From assembly GCA_945878555.1 (NCBI GenBank), contig CAMDWI010000017.1:31072-95071 (forward strand): a stretch of DNA of 64,000 nucleotides, read 5' to 3'. Made by a program: the position numbers and the translations under genes. The notes under the pieces are model-generated. The model saw only the letters and a program-made list of their open reading frames with translations, was not told the origin of the DNA and made no database searches. Shown here piece by piece: positions 26,918-35,722 of this stretch (positions are counted from its first letter, which is position 1; each line of letters starts with the position of its first letter). This DNA is from Klebsiella pneumoniae (GTDB taxonomy: Bacteria; Pseudomonadota; Gammaproteobacteria; Eutrophobiales; Eutrophobiaceae).

Positions 26918-26962
26918 TGGCGCACCCGACAGGACTTGAACCTGTAACCCTCGGGTTCGAAT
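26918..26962 (-). pseudogene. 3' half of a tRNA gene (Arg-like), anticodon loop to CCA
   Basis: On the minus strand the sequence matches a tRNA from the anticodon loop onward: TTCGAA loop, T-arm ACAGG-TTCAAGT-CCTGT and acceptor CGGGTGC-G-CCA. The 5' half (acceptor, D-arm, 5' anticodon strand) is missing; unrelated bases precede the loop. Anticodon reading would be UCG (Arg). tRNA 3' halves are the usual attachment sites of integrases, so this is likely an integration or excision scar. Confidence 0.7.
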
Positions 26963-27020
26963 ATTTTCCCTGAGAATTAAAGCGCTTTATAAATCAACAT
27001 CTTGCGATGCGCGCAGTTTC

Positions 27021-27426
27021 TTGTCTTCACAACAATATAATATAGATGCAAAAAATATCAAAATCCAGATTATTGAAAAAGGAAGTCCGATTGTCCTTTC
27101 ATCCGCAGCAATCCTGAGTGTGGTATTCGGTAATCTGCTCAGAAATTCTGTACAACACTCAGAATCAGAAAAAATACAGATTGAATTGAATCCGAAAGGA
27201 TTTACGATTAGGGATTTCGGCAAGGGGATGCCATTTAAACTGCAAAAATATGATACCAAAACGATTTCATGGCGAAAGTTCTGATAAAGGACATGGTATT
27301 GGACTTTTATTGGTCAAGCGTTTGTGTGAGCACTTTGACTGGAATCTATCTGTTGAATAAAACCCGGACCAAGGAACAGTATTCACCATTAACTTTGGCC
27401 AATCCATACAGTCGAGTTCGATGTGA
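27021..27426 (+). pseudogene. Histidine-kinase C-terminal remnant (duplicate of 33530-33900)
   Basis: The frame reads NIDAKNIKIQIIEKGSP, LSVVFGNLLRNSVQHSES and FTIRDFGKGM, parallel to the ATP-binding domain of the kinase at 32622-33932 (IDSKNIKIKIVEKGSP, LSVVVGNLLRNAVQHSES, FTIKDFGLGM). A deletion/frameshift near 27240-27285 breaks the frame before DKGHGIGLLLVKRLCEHF, and a TAA interrupts it at 27357. The N-terminal sensor and the His-box are absent. Similarity continues past the stop to about 27470. A dead copy left by the tandem duplication. Confidence 0.88.
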
Positions 27427-27475
27427 TTTCGACATTATTGTTTAGCCGTTGAAATAACAGCATTTATCGATAAGG

Positions 27476-28615
27476 TTATTTTCCCAGGCTATTTACTGTG
27501 TGCTGCCGATAAAGTTCTTGATATCTACGAACCATGGTGTCCATATTATAATGATTAATAATATCCGTGCGAGCGCGGCGTTCTATCTCACGCTTCATTT
27601 TACCATCCATGTTTTTCACTAAAACAAGCGCATCTGCGAGCATCTCTGCATTGTTCGTTGTGAAAGACAGGCCATTGACTACAGTTTGAACTATCCCGTC
27701 ATTATCAGCTGAATCAGCAACGATTGCGAGTCGCTCGCATGCCATAGATTCGAGCAGGGCATTCGGCATTCCTTCCCAATACGATGATAATACACTGACA
27801 TCAGCCAGACCATAATATTCAGGTACTTCAGCAGCTGATTCAATGAAACGACAGATATTGTCAAGATGATGGGCCTTTATGAGGCGTCTTAATTGTCTGA
27901 AGTAACTTTTATTTTCAACCAGGCCAAGGCAGAGCCAGACCACAGGCACATCCGATCCGATACGATCTCGCAAAAGTGCAAGTGCCCTGATAGTGCATTC
28001 ATGGTTCTTCTGCCGGGCAATTCGACCAACCGAGATCACAACATAAGCATTCGCCGGAATGTCGTAACGTCTGCGTAGTGCTTGCTTTGCCGGTTCTGAA
28101 GATGGCCTGAAAAAATCCGTGTCGATACCGTTGTGGATAATTTCAATATCTTCATTTTGCATGGAAGCACTACGTACAAGTTCTTCTTTGGTGGCTATAG
28201 AATTTACTATCACCCTGGTATATGCATGTTTGATTCGACGTTCTACCAGCATTTCCAGACGTGATTTGTTTGTGTTACGCAGTGAGGCAAAGAAATACGA
28301 GACCGGTGTTCTTCGCATTGCGAGATACGCTATAAGATTACCATCAGTGTTAAATGACTGAATGATGGCAGGTTGTTCATGTGCAATCACGCGTGAAAGT
28401 TCACGGATTGCTGCTGGCAACTTGAGCTCGCTATCACTCAATATGTACATCTTTTGCGTGTCCTGGATATCCTTGAAAAAAACCCGATTTCGTGTCTGGA
28501 CTACAAAAAACGGATCGAACAACGATCTATCCAGCGCTTTGAATAACAAGTATATCTGTCTGGCGGCACCACTCTGACGCAGGGTTCGATGGATAAACAG
28601 AATTTTCGTACGCAT
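27476..28615 (-). CDS. GT4-family (GT-B) glycosyltransferase
   Basis: The 379-residue cytoplasmic enzyme has an N-terminal acceptor domain (ILFIHRTLRQSGAARQIY) and a C-terminal donor domain with ISVGRIARQKN, LADVSVLSSYWEGMPNALLE (the E-x7-E donor-phosphate motif) and GIVQTVVNGL. GT4 enzymes use NDP-sugars to extend lipid-linked or LPS glycans. It reads toward the kinase remnant and away from the NTase-HAD gene. Acceptor unknown; the neighbours suggest an envelope glycan. Confidence 0.85.
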   Translation of the reverse strand: MRTKILFIHRTLRQSGAARQIYLLFKALDRSLFDPFFVVQTRNRVFFKDIQDTQKMYILSDSELKLPAAIRELSRVIAHEQPAIIQSFNTDGNLIAYLAMRRTPVSYFFASLRNTNKSRLEMLVERRIKHAYTRVIVNSIATKEELVRSASMQNEDIEIIHNGIDTDFFRPSSEPAKQALRRRYDIPANAYVVISVGRIARQKNHECTIRALALLRDRIGSDVPVVWLCLGLVENKSYFRQLRRLIKAHHLDNICRFIESAAEVPEYYGLADVSVLSSYWEGMPNALLESMACERLAIVADSADNDGIVQTVVNGLSFTTNNAEMLADALVLVKNMDGKMKREIERRARTDIINHYNMDTMVRRYQELYRQHTVNSLGK

Positions 28616-28855
28616 TGCAATAGATTGGGATGAATCACTGAAACCAGTTAATCGAAATATATGAATTCTCGCGTCAGAGAGATCTCATTTCTATGAGTGT
28701 TTCAAAAATGTATTTGTATCGGTATAAAACTGGCAGGTATATTGAGGTCAGCCGTTGGATACAGATTTGAATTATACACAATAACTTTAATTGTAACGTT
28801 AGGATGTAGTGACTAAACTTTGACTCACAGGAATAAAAATGACGGAGCCCGGGTA

Positions 28856-28883
28856 TTTAACGTTAATTTAACGAGTTCTTAAT
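28856..28883 (+). promoter_or_regulatory. Triple PmrA-box-like direct repeat upstream of NTase-HAD gene 1
   Basis: TTTAAC (28856), TTTAAC (28867) and CTTAAT (28878) are spaced exactly 11 bases apart (TTTAAC-N5-TTTAAC-N5-CTTAAT). Tandem half-sites with an 11-bp period are the binding mode of PmrA/OmpR-class regulators. A weak -10 (AATAGT, 28904) follows at 20 bases. The start codon at 28990 is 106 bases downstream. Confidence 0.65.
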
Positions 28884-28989
28884 GTTTTACTAATTGGTCC
28901 TCCAATAGTCTTTCTCTCTGATATTCTTCCGGATATTACTGAAGTGTCATTAGATTATGATCTCACCGGAATCACAGAGCTTAAATCAC

Positions 28990-30768
28990 ATGCAATCGAT
29001 TACTGTTTTACTGCTTGCCGGACATCGTTCCAAACCTGGTCCTATCTGTGACGCATACAGGACGCGCTATAAATCCCTGGTGCCGATTGCCGGGCAACCG
29101 ATGATGTTATATCCACTCATGAGCCTGTTGGATCATGAACAAATTTCGGTAATAATCGTTCTGGCACAGGAGCCAGACGTTCTGAGGAAAGGACTCTCAA
29201 ACTTTACAATCAGTGAAAAAGTACGGTTTTGTAAAAGCAATGGCAGTATCGCAAATACAATATTGGACTGTATACAGGAACACCACCTAAGTCTGCCGAT
29301 AATGGTCACTACCGCTGATAATTGTCTGTTGAAAGTGGAGGATATAGATGATTTTTTGTCGCAGGCATTCAAATCTCCTGCAGATCTGACCATTGGATTT
29401 GCAAGCAAGGACATTGTGATGGCCGCTTACCCAGAAGTCAGACGCACCTGGATACCTTTCATGGACACTGAGGTAACAGGCTGCAATCTGTTTCTGCTAA
29501 CCGGTGATAAATCCGGGGATCTAATAAGATTCTGGAGAAACTTTGAAAACAGCCCGAAAATATTACTCAAACTCGCATGGACGTTAGGCCCCGCATTCTT
29601 CTGGCATTTTTTGCGCAGACAAATGACTCTCATGGAGTCATTTAAAAGACTGTCCAGCATTACCGGAGCAAATGTGATGCCTGTGCTCCTGAAGAATCCG
29701 GAGGTTTCGATTGATGCTGACAAGTTTACCGATATTCGACAAATTGAAACTATTCTGAATAAAGAAATAAAAACCGCGAAACACAATCCGGTCAACCATC
29801 TGCCCAGTAGACCAGTCGTTATTTTTGATCTGGACCGGACTATTACCACAATGGGGACATATACTCCCTTTCTCGTTTATTATGCACTCAGACAAAATTC
29901 GCTGCGACTATTGTTCTTACCGGTAGTAATTATATTTACAGTTGCCTACATATTGAAACTGCTGGATCGTAAACAACTCAAATCCCTTATGTTTGGACTC
30001 ATCATCGGTCAGCCAGACAAGGTCGATCTGGACAGGGTTTGTACAGCATTTGTTGACTATATGCTTGATAAAAATGTCTATCCTGAAGCGCTATATACAA
30101 TCCGTGAGTGGCAGAAGAATGATGCGCATCTGGTGCTTGCGACAGCCAGCTATGACTGGATGGCAAATATTTTTGCAGAACATCTGAAGTTCGATCATGT
30201 GATTGCAACCAGGTCCATAACAAAAGACGAGAAGATTATTCCAGGAACAAATGGGGAGAACTGTTATGGTGCGGCCAAACTCAGAATGATAACGGCTGGG
30301 ATTGGACCACTGATAACACATGGTGCTAATAAACAAGATATCTGGTTCTATACTGACCATCATTCCGATATTTCCGTGCTGGATGCGTGTAACCATCCGG
30401 TCGCTGTCAATGCAACGCGTAAACTCGGAAGATGGATAAGGTCGAGAACCAATGGACTGCAGCTTGATTGGCGGCCCCCTGCCAGACAAATTGCTGCAAT
30501 TCCCCTTTTATCAATCGCTTGTATTTTCAGTCTTGCGATACTGATTTTTGCATTAGGGTCACATGCCACAGAAACTGTTAATACCCTGACTGATGTTCCG
30601 GGCGTAGTAAGTCAGGCTGTGATCCAGAAAAAACCCGGAATAGTATTTTCACAAGTAATACTCGGGTCCGAGAACAATTCTACATACTATGGACTTAAAG
30701 GGACTGATGCCGACAAAGAAGATGTGCCACTCCATCATTCTATAATGACTGTTATTTATCCTCAGTAA
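28990..30768 (+). CDS. Nucleotidyltransferase (MobA-like) fused to HAD-IB phosphatase, copy 1
   Basis: I chose the ATG at 28990, which aligns with the start of copy 2; an ATG at 28957 is possible. Residues 1-255 form a MobA-like nucleotidyltransferase domain: LLLAGHR, the RYKSLVPIAGQPM lysine loop and the TTADNCLL metal site. From about 275 there is a HAD subfamily IB phosphatase: FDLDRTIT (D280, D282), LATAS and YTDHHSD. A tail of about 90 residues with a membrane helix (LLSIACIFSLAILIFAL) is absent from copy 2. Expected role: make an NDP-activated phospho-alcohol or sugar and hydrolyse a phosphate in the same pathway, at the inner membrane. Substrate unknown. Preceded by PmrA-box-like repeats. 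Confidence 0.72.
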   Translation: MQSITVLLLAGHRSKPGPICDAYRTRYKSLVPIAGQPMMLYPLMSLLDHEQISVIIVLAQEPDVLRKGLSNFTISEKVRFCKSNGSIANTILDCIQEHHLSLPIMVTTADNCLLKVEDIDDFLSQAFKSPADLTIGFASKDIVMAAYPEVRRTWIPFMDTEVTGCNLFLLTGDKSGDLIRFWRNFENSPKILLKLAWTLGPAFFWHFLRRQMTLMESFKRLSSITGANVMPVLLKNPEVSIDADKFTDIRQIETILNKEIKTAKHNPVNHLPSRPVVIFDLDRTITTMGTYTPFLVYYALRQNSLRLLFLPVVIIFTVAYILKLLDRKQLKSLMFGLIIGQPDKVDLDRVCTAFVDYMLDKNVYPEALYTIREWQKNDAHLVLATASYDWMANIFAEHLKFDHVIATRSITKDEKIIPGTNGENCYGAAKLRMITAGIGPLITHGANKQDIWFYTDHHSDISVLDACNHPVAVNATRKLGRWIRSRTNGLQLDWRPPARQIAAIPLLSIACIFSLAILIFALGSHATETVNTLTDVPGVVSQAVIQKKPGIVFSQVILGSENNSTYYGLKGTDADKEDVPLHHSIMTVIYPQ

Positions 30769-30835
30769 CTGCAAGTCGAACAAAAATTACTATTACACAA
30801 ATAGAATAATCTGCCATTCACAGGAATTAATAATT

Positions 30836-31642
30836 ATGAATAATAAGTTGTTTGCCATTCTTCTGCTCTCGCTGAATTCATCTATCCCAGCCCAAGCACT
30901 GGATCTAGGGCTGCCGGAAATGGACAAGGAACAAAAAGTCTGGGCAGTCAATCTGGGCGGTATGGCATTTATCACTGCCTGGGGTGTCGCCAAATGGGAC
31001 TACTTCGGTCGCAGTCCACATTCGCAATCTGAAGGCTGGTTCGGCCAGAATACTGATGAAGGTGGTGCCGACAAAATGGGACACCTCTGGTCAACCTATG
31101 CCCTGTCCGACGGGCTCGCCAGTGTATACGAAGGCTGGGGTTATGAACCGGAACAGGCGGCGATCAATGGTGCGTTGTCTTCGTTTGCGATGATGGGATT
31201 TATGGAACTGGGAGATTCGTTCAGCAATTACGGGTTCGCCTATGAAGACATGATCATGAATACGACAGGCGCACTTACCAGCTATCTGATGTTCAAGTAT
31301 CCGGCATTGAATGAAAAGATCGACCTGCGTTGGGAATACAAACCTGATCTGAAAGAAACCGATTTCTTTACTGATTACCAAAACTCCAAGTACCTGGTCG
31401 CATTGCAACTGGACGGGTTTAAACAGCTGGATGATACGCCATTTGAATATTTTGAATTGGAGGCTGGTTACTATATTCGGGGATTCGACACGCACGATCC
31501 AAACCGTGAGCGCAATCTTTATCTCGGCATTGGTCTGGATGTAGGTAAGTTTTTGACCCGCTTAGGTTGTGGCAGTTTCTGCAGCGTGTTCCATTACTAC
31601 CAGACACCGTATACGTATGGGTCGGTGAAGTCTAAGCTCTGA
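30836..31642 (+). CDS. DUF2279/YfiM-family exported protein
   Basis: The 268-residue protein has a signal peptide (cleavage near AQA) and the YfiM/DUF2279 pattern: WGVAKWDYF, GGADKMGHLWSTY, FMELGDSF and YEDMIMNTTGA. The C-terminal 90 residues look beta-rich (YLVALQLDGF, FEYFELEAGYYIRGF, LYLGIGLDVGKFL) and could be an outer-membrane or surface strand set. Family function is unknown. Good ribosome site (AGGA). It sits 67 bases after NTase-HAD 1 and may be cotranscribed with it. Confidence 0.75.
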   Translation: MNNKLFAILLLSLNSSIPAQALDLGLPEMDKEQKVWAVNLGGMAFITAWGVAKWDYFGRSPHSQSEGWFGQNTDEGGADKMGHLWSTYALSDGLASVYEGWGYEPEQAAINGALSSFAMMGFMELGDSFSNYGFAYEDMIMNTTGALTSYLMFKYPALNEKIDLRWEYKPDLKETDFFTDYQNSKYLVALQLDGFKQLDDTPFEYFELEAGYYIRGFDTHDPNRERNLYLGIGLDVGKFLTRLGCGSFCSVFHYYQTPYTYGSVKSKL

Positions 31643-31732
31643 TTAGTGATAAAGGTTTATATCTAAAAATGTGAATCTCATATTGTTAATGAATTAACCG
31701 GACAAGTAACCCACACGCTTGGGGTTCAACCC

Positions 31733-31880
31733 CGATAATGGTTTGCGATATACAATGGATACTGCAATCAATGGCATACAAACTGCGGCTAAATTAAAGA
31801 ATATAGAAATGTTAAAATTTTCCGCTCAGGTTGATTTAAATCTAGTAGATTTATTAGAAGGGTACTTTGAAAATAAATAG
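31733..31880 (+). repeat. Duplicated 3' end of the helical-protein gene
   Basis: These ~148 bases repeat 25919-26067 almost exactly (a few substitutions and indels, including a changed last few codons), ending in the same frame with a TAG. No start codon or 5' part is present. It is the junction left by the tandem duplication that also produced the kinase remnant at 27021 and the two NTase-HAD genes. Confidence 0.9.
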
Positions 31881-31948
31881 AAGCATGAAACAAAAAAATA
31901 GCTCAGTTACAATGAATATTAATTCAATTGACCACTACTATTAAATCC

Positions 31949-32638
31949 ATGAAGATTCTACTTGTAGAAGATGATTATGACGTAGCGAAGAATGTATGTG
32001 AATTCCTCGAATCCTCATCACATGAGGTTGATGTTGCACCTGACGGGTTGATTGGTCTTGACTGTGTTACCCAGGAAAAATACGACTGCGTTATATTGGA
32101 TATTTCACTGCCTCGTTTGACGGGCATCCAGCTGTGTGAGCGGGTCCGTAACCTGGGATTCAGCGATCTGCCGGTCTTGATGCTTACAGCGATGGGCAAT
32201 CTTTCATTTAAAGAAGAGGCTTATGGGGCAGGCGCAGATGATTACCTCGTCAAACCCTTCGCGCTGAAGGAGCTTGAATTACGACTCACTGCACTGGTAA
32301 GACGTGTGTCTGGAAATACATCAGGCAAACAATTGCAGGTCGGTGATTTGATTTATAACACATTGACACAAAAGATTTATCGTGGAGATCATGAAATCGA
32401 ACTGACCACAATTTCAAAAAAAATACTTGAGTTACTGATGCGAAATTCACACAGGGTTGTTCCAAAGCTGGAAATTGAAAAAGCTGTATGGGGAACACCG
32501 CCCGACTCACGTGATCTTGTGCGTATTCACTTGCATCTTCTGAGAGATGCAGTAGATAAACCTTTCAGCACACCTTTACTGCATACAGTACGCGGTTTCG
32601 GTTATCGTTTATACTCCGGCCATGAAGCGCTCAAGTAG
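31949..32638 (+). CDS. OmpR/PmrA-type response regulator
   Basis: I chose the ATG at 31949 (229 residues), which opens the canonical MKILLVEDD; a TTG at 31928 is less likely and neither has a clear Shine-Dalgarno. The receiver has the acidic pair (E8/D9/D10), phospho-acceptor D51, TAMG and the K in LVKPFA. A winged-helix effector follows (LTTISKKILELLMRN, DLVRIHLHLLRDAV, LLHTVRGFGYRL). The stop overlaps the kinase start. With eptA nearby and 11-bp-period TTTAAC/CTTAAT repeats upstream of three loci, a PmrA-like role is inferred. Confidence 0.9.
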   Translation: MKILLVEDDYDVAKNVCEFLESSSHEVDVAPDGLIGLDCVTQEKYDCVILDISLPRLTGIQLCERVRNLGFSDLPVLMLTAMGNLSFKEEAYGAGADDYLVKPFALKELELRLTALVRRVSGNTSGKQLQVGDLIYNTLTQKIYRGDHEIELTTISKKILELLMRNSHRVVPKLEIEKAVWGTPPDSRDLVRIHLHLLRDAVDKPFSTPLLHTVRGFGYRLYSGHEALK

Positions 32639-33932
32639 TCTCAAGCATAGGATCATTTCAGCATCATTTGCAATGACGTTTGTCATTTGTCTGTTGTTTG
32701 CAATTGGCATGTTTCAGGTATTTGAATTTTCCGAGGATATTTTGCTTGAGGACCACATTGAAGCAGACCTTTCTACCTTTATGGACCAGTATGCAGTCGC
32801 ACCCGAGATAGCCAGAATTCCGGTCGCTAGTTATGAAGTATTTATCGCTAACAATAATGATAAATCCGGATTTCCCGAATACCTGCGTAACCTTCCGCCG
32901 GGAGAGGATGATGTTCTATTCAAAGGGAAAGCCCTTAGTATTGAAACAAGAGTACGCGGTGACACTACGTTCTATTTTGTGATTGAAGAGACATTGGTTG
33001 AAAACTTCGAGAAATCTCTGATACTTTCACTAATTATAATTACGGCAGGAATTTGTTTCATATCTGTCTTATTAGGGCTTGTTTTTTCAAACCATATCAT
33101 CAAACCAGTCACCAAACTGGCGAATAATGTCAATAGCATGAAAATGACAGGTACGCTTACTGAGCAACCAGCTTTTGACGGTAAGGATGAAATAGAGGTC
33201 TTGTCCTATGCAATTGAGTCGTTTCAATTACGTGTAAATGAACTACTTGGGCGTGAAAGGAATTTTTCATCTGATGTCAGTCATGAATTACGTACACCGT
33301 TAATGGGTATCCAGGCTGCAGCAGAAAATATCCAGCTAAACAAGGATAACAGCAGCAGGGTGCTGGAACTTGCAAGTCGCATTGAGAGACGTTGTGGTCA
33401 GATGAGGTCCCTCATAGATTCACTGCTGGTCCTGGCAAGAGACCCTGGCAGTCTGGAAAATGATTTTGACCATATAAAGTTACTTGAGGTAATTAATGAC
33501 CAATTGGACTCTGTTGCATTTTATATTGATTCAAAGAATATCAAAATCAAGATAGTCGAAAAGGGATCCCCGCAAATCATCTCTTCCGAAGCAATCCTCA
33601 GTGTTGTAGTCGGTAATCTGCTCAGAAATGCCGTACAGCATTCCGAATCAAAAGAAATAATAATTGAATTAAACCCGGACGGATTCACAATCAAGGATTT
33701 TGGCCTGGGGATGCAGGAAGAGTTAAAAAACAGAATGTTTGAACGTAATTTCAGCGAAGGAGCTGATAAGGGGCATGGTATAGGTTTGTTTCTGGTTAAA
33801 CGTCTATGCGATCACTTTAGCTGGATATTATTAATTGAAACAAATCCGGGGAAAGGAACCATCATTACTGTCAACTTTGGTCAACCTAACCGAAAAGTAA
33901 GCAAGATTAGTTACGAATCTGGCTTTGCATAG
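32622..33932 (+). CDS. Sensor histidine kinase, PmrB-like
   Basis: The 436-residue protein has two membrane helices (about 12-34 and 133-156) bounding a ~100-residue periplasmic sensor domain, a HAMP segment (NHIIKPVTKLANNV), the phospho-accepting H221 in SSDVSHELRTPL, and ATP-binding boxes (GNLLRNAVQH, KDFGLGM, KGHGIGLFLVKRL). Its ATG overlaps the regulator gene by 17 bases, so they are a co-translated pair. The periplasmic part has several acidic residues (DDV, EEDH-like) that might bind cations, as in PmrB (inference). A dead copy of its C-terminus lies at 27021. Confidence 0.9.
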   Translation: MKRSSSLKHRIISASFAMTFVICLLFAIGMFQVFEFSEDILLEDHIEADLSTFMDQYAVAPEIARIPVASYEVFIANNNDKSGFPEYLRNLPPGEDDVLFKGKALSIETRVRGDTTFYFVIEETLVENFEKSLILSLIIITAGICFISVLLGLVFSNHIIKPVTKLANNVNSMKMTGTLTEQPAFDGKDEIEVLSYAIESFQLRVNELLGRERNFSSDVSHELRTPLMGIQAAAENIQLNKDNSSRVLELASRIERRCGQMRSLIDSLLVLARDPGSLENDFDHIKLLEVINDQLDSVAFYIDSKNIKIKIVEKGSPQIISSEAILSVVVGNLLRNAVQHSESKEIIIELNPDGFTIKDFGLGMQEELKNRMFERNFSEGADKGHGIGLFLVKRLCDHFSWILLIETNPGKGTIITVNFGQPNRKVSKISYESGFA

Positions 33933-34022
33933 TTTGCTTAAATAGCAGCATTTATCAACTATTCCTGTCCTTTATCCAAAAGGATATGTGACAGCTACCC
34001 TCTCTGGAAAATCCTCTGACCA

Positions 34023-34050
34023 TTTAACACTTTCTTAACGTTTACATAAC
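34023..34050 (+). promoter_or_regulatory. PmrA-box-like direct repeat upstream of NTase-HAD gene 2
   Basis: TTTAAC (34023), CTTAAC (34034) and a weaker CATAAC (34045) are 11 bases apart. A candidate -10 (CATATT/TATTAG near 34068-34075) lies about 20 bases further, the same geometry as at the paralogous gene (28856-28883). The start codon is at 34115. Confidence 0.62.
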
Positions 34051-34114
34051 GTATTCCAAATGGGCGTCATATTAGGATTGCCAAAGAACTCACAGAAGCA
34101 AAGGGGTAGTTCCT

Positions 34115-35659
34115 ATGCAATCAATTTCTGTATTACTGCTGGCCGGACATCGACCCATACCTGGTCCAATCTGTGATGCATATAAAGTTTCATATAAATC
34201 ATTAGTGCCTATTGCAGGACAACCGATGATTTTGCATCCGCTCAACTGTTTGTCCAGCCTTGAATATATTTCAGAAATAATTGTCCTTGCGCAGGACCCA
34301 GAAGAGATAAAGCAAGGACTTTTAAATCATCCCATCAGCAATAAAGTAAAATTTTGCAAAAGCAACGGCAGTATTGCAACTACAGTAATGAACTGCATAC
34401 AGCAACTCAACCTGAGCCTGCCATTGATGATTACTACAGCCGATAATTGCCTGTTGACAGCAGCAGATGTTGATGACTTTCTTACACAGACCGTTAATTC
34501 TCCAGCTGACCTGGCGATCGGATTTGCACGCCAGGAAGTAGTGATTGCAGCCTATCCTGAAACCAGGCGTACATGGATCCCATTCAAGGACGTTAAAGTG
34601 ACAGGATGCAATCTGTTTCTGCTGACCAGCAATAAATCCATGGAGTTAATAAGGTTCTGGAATAATTTTGAATCCAGTCCGAAAAAATTTCTTAAACTTG
34701 CCTGGGCATTAGGCCCTGCATTCTTCTATCGCTTTTTGTTTAGACAATTATCAATCGCCGAGACCTTTGCCAGAATTTCTGACTTAACTGGCATAAAGGT
34801 GATGCCTGCATTTCTTAAGCATCCAGAGGTCTCAATTGATGCTGACAAGTTCACAGATATTCTTCAGATCGAATCAATCCTGGAGCAGAACACAAGGACT
34901 GTAAAACACAATCCAATTAAACAACAACCTGGCAGTCCAGTGGTCATATTTGATCTGGACCGCACTATTACCAGAAATGGAACATTCATGCCCTTTCTCA
35001 TTTATTACGCCTGCAGACAGAATCCCCTACGACTGCTTTTCTTACCTGTAATAATTGTTCTGATGCTTGGATACACGCTGAAGCTACTGGACCGTAAACA
35101 ACTTAAATCCCTCATGTATGGTCTCATCATAGGAAATCCGGACAAGGCTGACCTGGACAGGATTTGTACGGCATTTGTTGACCGAACTCTCGACAAGCAT
35201 GTCTATCCTGAGGCCTTGTATACAATAAGGGAGTGGCAGAATAAGAATGCGCATTTAATCCTTGCGACTGCCAGTTATGACTGGATGGCCAATGTTTTCG
35301 CACAACGCCTTAAATTCGATAGTGTGATTGCAACAAAATCGATAACAATAGATGGAAAGATAATTCCCGGAGTAGATGGAGATAATTGCTATGGGCAAGC
35401 CAAATTAAGAATGGTGACTGAAGCACTCGACCTAATCGCAACAGCAGGGGTAAAAAAACAGGATATCTGGTTTTATACTGATCATCATACAGATATTCCC
35501 CTGCTGAAAGTGTGCAACCACCCGGTTGCCGTGAATGCAAGCCGCAGACTGATGAACTGGATTAAATCCAGGCCAGATGGATTACTGCTTGATTGGCATT
35601 CCCGCCCGGTACAAATAGCCTCAAAAGGCCTGCTGACTGCCATCAATAATATTATTTAA
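34115..35659 (+). CDS. Nucleotidyltransferase (MobA-like) fused to HAD-IB phosphatase, copy 2
   Basis: The 514-residue paralogue of 28990-30768 is collinear except for the missing C-terminal membrane tail. The nucleotidyltransferase part has LLLAGHRPIPGPI, YKSLVPIAGQPM and TTADNCLL; the HAD part has FDLDRTIT (D280/D282), LATAS and YTDHHTDIP. A clear ribosome site (AAGGGGT) precedes the ATG. Hydrophobic helices near 195-215 and 300-325 suggest membrane association. It follows the two-component genes and precedes a PepSY protein and the TagF-like enzyme, suggesting that its NDP product feeds that transferase (inference). Fusion of these two domains is unusual in my knowledge. Confidence 0.75.
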   Translation: MQSISVLLLAGHRPIPGPICDAYKVSYKSLVPIAGQPMILHPLNCLSSLEYISEIIVLAQDPEEIKQGLLNHPISNKVKFCKSNGSIATTVMNCIQQLNLSLPLMITTADNCLLTAADVDDFLTQTVNSPADLAIGFARQEVVIAAYPETRRTWIPFKDVKVTGCNLFLLTSNKSMELIRFWNNFESSPKKFLKLAWALGPAFFYRFLFRQLSIAETFARISDLTGIKVMPAFLKHPEVSIDADKFTDILQIESILEQNTRTVKHNPIKQQPGSPVVIFDLDRTITRNGTFMPFLIYYACRQNPLRLLFLPVIIVLMLGYTLKLLDRKQLKSLMYGLIIGNPDKADLDRICTAFVDRTLDKHVYPEALYTIREWQNKNAHLILATASYDWMANVFAQRLKFDSVIATKSITIDGKIIPGVDGDNCYGQAKLRMVTEALDLIATAGVKKQDIWFYTDHHTDIPLLKVCNHPVAVNASRRLMNWIKSRPDGLLLDWHSRPVQIASKGLLTAINNII

Positions 35660-35722
35660 CCAAATCCATACAGAATTACACATCAGTATTTTTTAAACAT
35701 TACCAATAAAGGACAATTAAGC

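Noticed and set aside
26918..26962. Functional tRNA-Arg gene
   Set aside because: Only the 3' half is present; no D-arm or 5' acceptor strand precedes it.
31700..31735. tRNA T-arm-like string near CTTGGGGTTCAACCCCG
   Set aside because: The loop would be too short for a T-arm and no acceptor or anticodon arm flanks it; it is a simple hairpin at the duplication junction.
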